Shown here one piece after another: positions 49,201-61,200 of a stretch of DNA of 64,000 nucleotides. A program made the position numbers and the translations under genes. Source of the stretch: Acanthosoma haemorrhoidale (taxonomy: Eukaryota; Arthropoda; Insecta; Hemiptera; Acanthosomatidae); contig OV884012.1 of NCBI GenBank assembly GCA_930367205.1, positions 54,333,239-54,397,238 of the forward strand, written 5' to 3'. The stretch's first letter is position 1; every line of letters starts with the position of its first letter. The notes under the pieces are model-generated. The model had not been told where the DNA came from, did no database searches, and saw nothing but the letters and a program-made list of their open reading frames with translations.

Positions 49201-52200
49201 TAATTTTAGGAATGCATGGTTGTTAATTATAATACCTGGGTTGAAAAAGAACAAAGTGGGCAAAACCATCATTAATAATTTGAATATTATTAATGTTCTA
49301 ATTAAATATTTCATAATTAAAAACATCAATTAAATAATTAATTAGGTTAAAATCTAAATCTAAAAATTAAATCAATTATGTCTTAATTACTAAAACTATT
49401 TTAATTACGTCAATAATTACTTAAATAATATAAACATTGTAATTCTTTTTAGCATGAAAAATGTAAATTATTATAATGAAAACATTCATTTTGTTGTGTG
49501 GTAAAATTTGGTTGTTCTTTTAGCACACCAGTTTATTGCTCAACATTTCACCACTATCACATTGTTTTACTATTTGGTAGCATAATACATATTATCATAT
49601 TTTTTATGGCAAACATGACTGCATATTATCGTAATTTTTATGAAATATTTTAATAGTTTTTTAAGAAAAAATTGAAGAAAAATATTAATTTATTTTCAGA
49701 ATTAAAAAAAAAATGTTTTTGTATATTAATTAATAGTAAATATAGTTTGAATGAGAGAGGAACACAGTGTTGTTGGTATGCTATGAATGACATAATTTAT
49801 CACAATTACTCTTTGCCATATTGAAGATTTTTTTCGAAAAAAATATAAGGTTCACAGGCACAACTTGGTAATTTCAAGAAATATTACTGCAAATTAAAAG
49901 TAATGAATATGCCTTAGTGATATTGCATACTCCCAGAAGTTATGTTTTGAGCACAATCCACCCAAACTAGAATTGAGATTAATGTTTTCATTCTATTCGT
50001 TCTTTGTGTTCCATTCTATGTGTTATTTCAGACAACGCTCTAACAAATACAAATTTGAAAAGGTTTGAGTTGTTTAATTTTTTTACGAAACTCTTTGCTA
50101 ACAAATTTCGAAGTAACATTTACAAAAACCATTTGGAATCGTATATTTAAATACGCATAGTAAAAATCTTTTCATTTCTCAAAAATATAACTAAAGGTTC
50201 CAACGATTTTGTTTTCAAAATACAAATTAACATACTAAGCGATGCTGACCCTTGTAATGAAGTGCCCCTAGTACACTCATAATAAATTTCCTATAACCAC
50301 AAAAGATATGCAGTTACCACGCATTCCCAATTAGTTCACAAAATAATTCTGGAAAAATTAAAAAAATTAATTTAAGCAATTAAAACATACAATTTAGTTT
50401 AAATATACATTTTAGTATGAGATAAATTCTTGAAAATAATCAAGATACAAGATAAAAATTATTATTGTCATAACGAAATAAAAATTTATTTTTCCATTTG
50501 TTTAAAAACAGTAATCTATTATTTCATATTATAGGCTCATGTTTTTTTTAAACTAAGCTACTAGACTGGAAGGAGCCATGGGGCAGCCGTGGCAGGAGCG
50601 TGCGAACCAGAGCCTCCAAAAGGTCATCTTTGTCATGCACACCTTCAAGGATAGAAGGATAAACAGATTTTTTGAAACTTTCACCAGACCTAGGACACGG
50701 TTATATATTTAAGAGACAATATCATTGGTTTTAGAATTTGCCCGAAAGACGTCGTCATCTTGCCATTAATAATTTACTGTTGATTTCTAAACTCCTTTAT
50801 TGCCTTGTCAACTAGTCAACTGAACCTGAGCGTTCAGCGTTTCTCTCAATGAGACTTTTTTTTTTTTTACATAAATACGAAACAAAAACATTTCTATGAT
50901 TCATGAATTCATTGTCTCCGGCAAACCAAAATACCTGACCAAACAAAAACCACACATAAACATACCATGATGAGTAATGGACGAACATTATTTCAGAAAA
51001 TATAATTTTGAAGTTTATTTCTTATCATTTATTTCGATTACTCCGTCAATAGTCAAAATTAATTCGTGCAGTATCTTGCAAAACGCTGAAGTTTCAACAT
51101 ACCTACGTTATTTTATTCATCATGGCTAATTTTTCTCAAAGAAATTAATTGAAACTAATTATTTGACATATTAAAGATTGAAATCACATTTATATAGGAA
51201 AAAAAAACTTTGCATAGGTCGGAAATTTTATTTGAAACCGTGGAATGGCCCGCAAATGTCCAATAATTAATAAATAATGATTTTTTTTTGGCATTTATAA
51301 TGGTTTGTAAACAGTTAAAATGTAGGTGACCACTGCGGTAAGCCAACATAAATCTACTCGCGATGAAATAGATTTTTGGAGACGAAGTGGCGTTATATTG
51401 ACATTACAACATGTGTAAAATGTAACAGTTAGGCATATGGTACAACAAACGACATACTGTCAGTACAGACTCGAAACAAACAAAAAGAGTTGGAAGGTCT
51501 TTTCAACAGAATGACTGATAATCACTGTCCCTAAAGACACGTTCAGGAAATAAGAGTATGCTCTTGCCAAGGAAGAAGCGTAGCGACCATTTAAGAAATG
51601 TATGAGAGGTATAAAGGACACGCAAAGGATGTAATAAAAAACGATTAACGAATAACTATTACCATAGGAATTGAGCTCCCGGTTTTACGCATATAAACAT
51701 CAATAACCATCCACATAATAAAAACACACGTCTAAAATAAGGTAAAAAAAAAATCAATTCTGGGACAAAGTCCCCTATGAATAATAGTAATGCTCAAATA
51801 ACAGGTTTATGTCTGCAGAATAAAAATAAAACATAAATATGTATATAAAAAAAATGTTAAATAAAGTTTGAGCCATTGTAAGAAAAACCAAAAAAATACG
51901 TTATTTAACCACATTTAGCAAATACAATTTAATAAAAAAAGCAAAAACAATATATGAAAACCCTATCTAATTGAAGCCATTAGGTTGATGCAAAAGAAAA
52001 AAAAATATAAGTAAATCATTCACAAACTAGCAATGTATATATCCTAGTATGGCGGATATTAGGAGGTAGAGAATTCCAGAGTGGAGCGAGTTAGGAAGGA
52101 ACGACCGTATGCTGGCTGGAATATAAAATAAGAACTATTACATTATAAAAAGAGAAGAAAAACAATTGCCAATGTAAACTAAGGTGTAATCCTTCATTTA

Positions 52201-55200
52201 GCTAAGAAAGACAGATGGATCAAAACATATATGTAACATACTAGCCTCTTACATCTATAAACATAGAAAAAGAAAGAGCGTCTATCTGGAAAGTGTTGGT
52301 ATAGGAGAGTTTTGAAACTCCGTAAGGATGATTAACAGGATGTAGTAATAATGATAACGATGACAGATATTAGGAGGTAGAGAATTTCAGAGGCTAGTGG
52401 AAAAGAGTAACTTTTTGTGGACAGGAGGATAAAGGTAGGAGAAGCTCCGGGAGTATACTCAGGATTTGATCTCATACAATATTTTTATTGTATGTTTAAG
52501 GAGGGTGAAGGGTTTGGAAAATGAATGAACCGTGGCAATATTGTGCACGTAAAGAGGGGGGGAGGGGGTCCACCCTAACTTGGCGTAGAGGTGGGAGACA
52601 TGGGAGAGCTACGGAGTACAAAGACAAACTTAACGAAGCAATCGTATAAAGGCGTAAATATCAAAAGAAAAATAATCAATATTTACTTCTATTACATACC
52701 ATAGATTTAATGAGTAATGCCAAGCTCAAGTTATGCAAGTATTAAGTGAAGTATGTAAATATTATAATTAATATCGTACAATTTTGTCTACCCACATGTT
52801 TTTTATTTCTATTTCACAAGGGTTTTCAGCATCCTACACTGTCATTCTCAAGTACTGAATGCCTCTGATACTATTATTCTGAGCATTCGAGAATGGCAGT
52901 ATTGAATTGAATCTAAACCCACAACCAGCGATTAAGGCATAAATATTATAATTTATGGAACATTTTGAAATATGCATATTAATTTCTCTGTAAATACATG
53001 TCAGATTTTTTAAATGTAAACAAAAATTAAGATTTTGAAAATACAGTTATTTTCTACGTGTACTCAGTTATGCGAACAAACAGGTAATAGAAGAAAAACA
53101 TGGCGGTAATTGAATCTATTATATTGGATGTTGTATAACACTAGGGAACGATGTATAGAAATGATGTTTGATATTCGTGCCTTTTTTGAGCCGTTACTAT
53201 AGCAGAATAAGAGATCAGAGGTCTTTGTAAGCCGCAGAGTGAAAGTTGTCATCATGTTGACGGCAAGATAAGACCAACATGTTGACAGTGCATAAGGAGT
53301 TACCGAATGTTTGATTAAAAATGAGGCCAATAATGTTCCCTTGCAAACCTCCTTCTGAAAGTCATTCTACAAGACCACTAACTTAGGATTTGACCAGTCT
53401 TTAGCTAGCTGCCAATTGACGAATCTTCACATTACACTTTTATTTTTGGGGATTGTTAGCTACATGTTTAATGAATTAGAAATTAACCCATAATTTTTCC
53501 CATTCCTAATCATTTGAACAATTATTTGGATTTAGTTCATAGAAGCACTTCCTGGTAGCTTGTGGAGTACCAGTAAAGAAGATTAGAATAATCCATTGAT
53601 GTAACATGGTGGGCCTAACCGTGGTTGGGATCGCTTAATTCATTTCCATACAATAACCTACTTAGCAAATCTTGGTATTTGAAGGCTCCGGAAGAAGAAC
53701 AAAGAAGCCATAAATCATTAGACCTATTAATAATACACCTTTGAATAATTTTTATTACTTTTTTACAGAGCCAGAATGAGTGGGGCAAACTAAGCAAAAA
53801 ACCAATGGATAGGCTCGGATGCGAACCCGGGACCTTCTGTTCACCATTTAGAACCTTTGCATTATATTGTGATGTTTTCAGATAGTTAGAGAGGCTACCT
53901 AATTAGGCTACCTAACTAGGCTAATTACCTATTAGCTTAGATCCTAAGCATACAGGTATCAATTAATTAAACAATCCAAATTATAATTTTATTTCTGAAT
54001 ATAGTCTAGTGGAAGAAATATAAATAAATTTTGACGAAACAATTTTTCATTTTATGATTATGATTATATTATATAGATATGCTTTGTAAATATTCATGTT
54101 TGTACTTTTATGTCTTTGGAATAAACTTAATATTTAATTTTAGTGAACAATAATAATGACAAATAAAGTATTGTTGCCAATGATGTCATTTGGTCGGGTA
54201 TCGGAGCAAGAGATACCTTATGGTTATGCAATGATGCATGCAGCCTTCTAGTCTGATAGGAAGAACCATACGCGAAACAGTAAAAAACTATTGGGCGAAG
54301 AACGGTTGCATTAAAGGAAACAAAGTGAATGGGAGAAAAATAGTTTGAAGACGTAGAAACATTCAAAATCCAGGAAACAATAATAAATATCGTATCAGTA
54401 AGAGAGCAACAGGAAGGGCTTGAAGCCTTCCAAATCTTGTATTCATACATGCAAGGTACAAGGTACAAGTGCAAGTGTCTTTACTGATAAAAGCCAAGAA
54501 TTTTGGATAGTTTGAAAGTCCAAGTATCCAATTTGCTGAGTGGGTACTCACTAAGGAGGACAAGGTCGTCAATTCCGAAGCAGAAACCACTAATGTTGAA
54601 GAAATGGATTATTAGGCTGAAGGTGAATAAAGAACCATTAGAAGACTTCTGAATTATTCGAGTATAACCAAGATGAGCTACCTAAATAAATGCACGATCT
54701 GATTATGACACTATCAAAAGAAGGGGAAAAATTTCTTGTGCGGTATTCGGACCTAGTCAGAGAAACTGGGAAATGTCAGAAAACAGGAAATCCTTTCTCT
54801 TCGTTCTGCTGATTTATTAATGTTAAACGATATGTTAGCATCAAACTATCACACTTAATTTAACTCAGCTCGCATAATATTCAAACATTGCATGTACTGC
54901 TTCTCTAAATGATCATTTCTAATTTTAATAATTGTTCTTTCTAGGAATACCTTCTTTCTGTTCCATTTGGACTATATTTATATACGAATAATAACGGATT
55001 TAAATTTGTCTGTGATTTATCATCATCATAGTTATTTATCCTCATTTAAAAATTCTGGATTTTGTTGTTGGATTTCTAAACGATATGTAGATGGCTGAAG
55101 AAAACATCCACGTCTGGTCGGAATAGAAAATTATCCGTTATTTTATAAATTATTTATCCCTGAGTGCAGAACCGGGTCTCATGATACAACTGTTGCAATT

Positions 55201-58200
55201 TTAAAATATTCTTTACCTATGAGTAGTAGCCCTCGGCAAATCAGTTCTATGCGTTTTGTTGTAACCTTCTATATAGAACAAGATTATATATTAGAATAAA
55301 ATTAGAAATGATAATTAGCCAATGGTAAAGGTTAAAATAAAACTTCCTGCTTAAAAGAGATTATGACTTAAGGGTTCATTTAGAGAAGCTGTACTTAATG
55401 TTTGAATATTATGCGAGCTGAGTTAAATTAAGTGTGATAGTTTGATGCTAACATATCGTTTAACATTAATAAATCGGCAGAAGAAAGAGAAAGGATTTCC
55501 TGTTTTCTGACATTTCCCAGTTTCTCTGACTAGGTCCGACAAATTGATTATCGAATTTATAGAAACAATTAGTTCTGCTTTCACGATTTTCTGAAAGTTG
55601 GTCATCAAAGACGAATACGTACGGACGTCATTACAATACAGCTGTGCCTTATTACCTCGTGTTACTCAGCCTTGTCCGTAAAGTATCTCTTTAATGACTC
55701 ATCATCATTAATAGGTAAAGTACATAAAACAAGAACCTCCGGAAACTCCTGCTTCACCCTTGTAACTTTTCTTTACATCTTACAGTTTATCATAAGATAC
55801 TGAACTTTTCTTTATCAAATTTACTTTACTGACCGTAGTGGTCTTTAGTCTGCTCTACTTGTTGCCCGACTTACACGAAATGAGCCACTGAAGTCTGATT
55901 TCCTTCTAAACCCTTTATGATCCTTCCACCTTGCTCTGAATATGGCTGGCTATATTTTCCAGCTATAAACGGCTCCTCTGTACGTTTTCTTTACTTGCCT
56001 ATCTTCACCTGCCTTATTTATAAGACCAACTTTAGATATTAATGAATGCAGACTAATATAGGTTCCAAACAAATTTTACACCTCTCTGCCACGTTTCGCC
56101 CTACTCTTCCGATCACCGTCCTTATCTTAAACTGGAATTTACTTAGAATAAATAGTTATTCGAACCTGTGGTCTTGAAACAAACCAAACCTCTGGTTCTC
56201 CATGGACCTAAAGGTACCATTTTGCTGGAACTGCCCGTGACAGCTGTTGGCAGACCGAATCGTTGACGTACAACCGTTTCTGCAGCAGTCCCAACGAAAT
56301 ATGGCCCCTTGATTTCCCTCAAAGCAGTAGTTACCTGCCAGCTCCAACGACATTGTATCTTAATCCTTTCCAGAACCCTAGCAAAACTGGAAAACAACAG
56401 TTAAGTTGTTTCATACTAAAACACTCCTCATTACCACCACATGAATGAGGTCCCCTCCCTCATGCAACAGTATTTATGCTAAATTTCCTGGGAATACGAA
56501 AATAATAGAAATTATGAGATCGCTACCCCCTCTCGATATTCTAACCGGGGACATTTTGATCTAAGAACTAGTGCTCTTCCATCTGGGATAAATTGAACAT
56601 CAAACACTAATAATAAAACAGACTGACAGGTGACCTACAATAGGAAACGTATGTGGCAATACCCTCATATGAAATTTTCTGGTTTATAAATTTTATATTC
56701 AGCAAGTATTATCTTTCTATATATCTGTTTTGTTTTTCATTCCATTCATTACTGCTAAAATATTCTTAAATTTCCTGATCCCAAATTAGTTTAGGTTCCA
56801 CCCATCAGGGGCTTGGACGATCTACAAACATCCACATCAGGTCGGAATAGAAAATTATCCGTTATTTTATAAATTATTTATCCCTGAGTGCAGAACCGGT
56901 TCTCATGATACAACCGCTGCATTTTTAAAACATTCCTTACCTATGAGTAGTACCCCTCGGCAAATCAGTTCTATGCGTTTTGTTGTAACCTTGTTATATA
57001 GTCTGTTTTATAAAATGAGTACAAATAAATTCTTTCGCTAGAATTTTGTTTTGAAGGGGAAGATAGTTGTTCGCATTGCTTGGGTTTGCGACCTGATTAA
57101 TGCATCCTCATTGTTTAGGAAATTTAGGAAACTATCCCTCTATTTAATGCAATAAAGTGTAATGAAACTAACTTTCAACTTGACATGCCACTATTAAAAC
57201 AAAGTGAATTGTAGGTAGCCCTAGCAGTTATCTTTTTAGTGCCTATATAGAAGTAGTCTGAGGCGCCACTGTTACTTACGTACAACTCGTAGGGCCCAGT
57301 GCACTTTCATCATCAGCACCCTGACAAACCGTACAAGTTTCAAAGGAATTCCCATCCCAACCTTATTCGTATAAACTTCCTCTCTTTCTACATTTTCATA
57401 TGCAGCTATCGATGTGTATGTGTGATATGTGCCCTTAATTGCTCGAAAGATCAAATAGTCTTCAAAGAGATGCCTTTTCGGCAATTCAATGTGATATTAA
57501 CCTGGTTCATGCTCAGGCAAAGGAATTCGTTTCTGTGATCAGATTAATGTGAAGGATTTTACTGGTATATTTACAGGTATCGCTGTGGTTCCCCCTGCCA
57601 TTGACCTTTTTTTGTGGATTGGACATATCTTTGAGTACCACAAATTCCGATTTTTTTTGGTATTTTCATAACCAGATTGTGCATTTATTTAAGAAGCTCA
57701 TTTCGGTTATACTTGAATAAGTCAGCTGTCTTCTGATGGTTCTTTATTCACCTTCAGCCTAATAATAACTTCCTCCATTTCTTCAACATTAGTGGTTTTT
57801 GTTTCTTCTGCTTTTCCTTTTCATTCTCCAGAAATGCTTTGCCCACCTCAAATTCAGTATTGATTATCAGTCGTCACATAATTTGTATGTTTTTTACACC
57901 AGGTTTGCTATAGACTACTTCATTTCTCATATTTTCGTTTATCGGGACTCTCAGGGTGCCAGTGCCACTCGCTACTTTAAGTTGGGGCTGCTTATGATTT
58001 TTAATTTTAGACCAAATATATTAATTTGCGATTATATTATAGCGTCTGAGACTGTGAAGATATTAAATTGTAGTCTTTTGAATGGCTCTGTCACAAACTT
58101 TTGCACTGCCAATCAGCAGGTGTAACACGATCTTCAAAATGCTGACAAAGGGTTTACATTCGGAAGTTCATTAGAAACTTTCACTCAAACAACTCATTTT

Positions 58201-61200
58201 CCGTGTTCGGTTGTTAGTCGTCTGCGTGATCACTCAACCGAAGAGCTTCAGCAATCTACAAAGCATCCCAAGCAACCCAGTGATGGGGTCTGCGTACTCA
58301 AGCGTTCCTCGATCCTGGAGAAAGTCCCATGGTCGTTTGCCGAGCTTTATCCGTGTACTGCAAAGTCACAGGGGCAGAGACGTGTCGTTCTCGTCTGTTG
58401 CATCTTATTCGTTTTTGGTATGTTCATAATTTGTGTTATGCAAATTTATTTTTATAATTTTTTAGGGCAAGAAGTATTCATGGAAAATAATGATCGCTAG
58501 TTCAAACAGACGCTTCACAAATTTGTGGAAAAAATATCATTGTCAGCTTAAATAATGTTTTTGTAATTATAAGGCCTCTCACCACCATAAAAATGCTTAA
58601 AATTAACTGGGCAGTTATAGACACATGAGTGAAACATAATATAGGTTACTAGATAAAAAAATATCTTCGAAAACACTAAAACTCTAAGCAACAACAAAAC
58701 TAGTGGGTTCTTTTACATCATAAGTTGAATTTATTTAAATCATGTTTCATAGCGTACATAACTTACATTGGTCTCAACGGAGATATTACACATTCAATTA
58801 AATCATAAAAACAATCTTTCTTTTTTAGGCTTGCAACACACCACACAAACGGACAAGACGAGAAGGGGAGGGGGTTGTAGTGGTTGATCACTTGAGAAAC
58901 AGGCATTGGTGTTCTTTTAAAATGCAAATTATGCCATTTCTTCCAATCTAATGCCTCGTTGTAAATGTTTTTTTATGTTATACCTACTAACACACTTTAA
59001 TAAAAACAACAGTGTTTTGACGACAAGATCCAGTTCGGTGATAAGAGATAAACATTAAAATATAATAAAACAGCAGATAACCTGTCACTCTGCAAGGTCC
59101 CTGTGATAGTGTTTCGTAACTTATCAATATTCCGAATTGAGGAATTCCTTTCAAGGTTTTATCAATGATAAGTGTGTGGATCGTAATCTATATGCGTTAG
59201 CAAAGGAAGGCCATGGTCATTCGTTTTTTACAATGTGTGAAATAGATACAGCGTATTGATCCTGGCATATAGGAGCTTCTGTAGATGCGCGAACATCTAA
59301 CAATAAGTATTTTAATTGTGTATCATTTAGGTTCAATTAAATGGGAAACTTACTTTCTAATTAAATAAATCAGCATAGGAAAAAAATAACATAAAGATTT
59401 TATGAAATTTTCAATTATAACACCACAAAAATGTTTTAAGACATTTATGTTCAAGCTCAAAAAGCTTTAGCTATAAAGTTATACACCACGTTTGGCATAG
59501 TATAGATGTGTGTGTGAAGAAGCATTATCAAAAATGAACTCCATTAAGAACCGGTACAGATCTCAACTCACAGATTAGCACATAAAATGCTTGCTGAGAA
59601 TTAGCTGCACCAAAATAACCCACAAAGTCAACCTGGATGCTCAAAATAAAACATACCATTTTTACCATAGAACTTTTTGTGACTGCGAAAGTTTGACAAT
59701 GTTTAGAAACTGACCTAAGGGAAAAATAATTACTGACCACTGGTTTAAAACATCATAACTCCAAAGAGCTCCAATATATCCTTATGTACTGTAGCCATCA
59801 TGGATTTTACTTCTTTTCTTCCATTTTCCATTGACAAACATCGATATTTTCTTCTTATGATAAGTTGTTCACATAATTTCAGAGGTATCCTGCCAGAAGC
59901 CTTCAATGTCTTTTACTGTCAGCACTTTGGTTCGTTTGCATGAAATGTAGATCTCAGTTTTTATTCCTAAGATAAAATTTGGATAGACAAGAAATAGTGA
60001 AGCGTACAGAAGAGAAAATACTTTGAGCCGAATCTGTTTCATAATCCGGTGACCTATAGTTCAATGAAGATAAGCGAAACTGGTGGTAGACTTTGTAGTA
60101 CGATTCATAGATAACATTAATTGGTTCATTCTGACATCATGGTTTGTCTTATTAAAGTGGCTATAATTTTGGCGTATGATTGTGGCGGGGAATGATCACT
60201 TAGTCAAATCAGATATATTTTACTATAAACAACTTAAAAATTCTGTATATAAGATTTCTTTTTAACCCAAATCATTGCTACAATTTCACACAAACATCAG
60301 AGTATATTTGTTAAAAGAATGTCAGAATTAACAGCTTTACATGCCAGTACGTACAGTTTGCATATCAGGTGTGTAAACTATGAAACATATGTACAGTTTA
60401 TTTAAAAAATGCAACGCGTCTTCTTCACAACTATCTTGATTAATGAATTACTTCCTTTGTCTCTGTATTTACTTGCATTGTGCTCAACACACAATGTTTG
60501 TTTGCAGTTCCGGCAAATCTTGGTAGTCAGTGAAAAAATTGCAATACGAAGCATTCACATTTGTTTTGCTATTGTTATTTATGACTGTCATGTAAAAAGA
60601 AATTATTGATAAACGTGGATTTATATGACAAAATACAAAAAAACTTGAGTTGATATATAAGATATAAAACGCCTTGTCTTTCTGCATTTTTTTTTTTATT
60701 TTGGCAAAGAAGTTTTGGCTGTCAAATAGCCATTCTCAATGTCAAATAACGTGATATAGATCAATGTAATGCACATATGATATATGATACAATAGTATAA
60801 TAATAATATAATAGTTCTAATAAGTATAGTTAGTTAATAATCTGCCCCCCCTGCACGCAGTTAGAGAGGCCTTAAGTTTCATTTGTAACCCAAGAGTTGT
60901 AACCCATTAACCGACTTATTAGCAAGTGGAACTCTGAATCAATTATTGTATTTTTGTTTTAATGACTCCATACTATGTAGCTAGAGTACATGAATTATGT
61001 TCATCAGCAATATCCAAAATCAGTAATTTGTTACACGGACTAGCGCTTTTACTGTCATTATGAAGTGTCCATGATGTTGCCAATCAGAGAGACTTGAGCT
61101 GTAGACAGCTAATGTTTATATAATAAACTACTGATTCGAGGACAGATATTGTCTGTGATGAATAACAACTTAACCCACAACCAATACACACATCCTTACA

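Noticed and set aside
57799..58125. 108-codon plus-strand ORF with many Phe and Leu
   Set aside because: It is largely the antisense of a region adjoining the decayed reverse transcriptase on the minus strand, and shows no motif.
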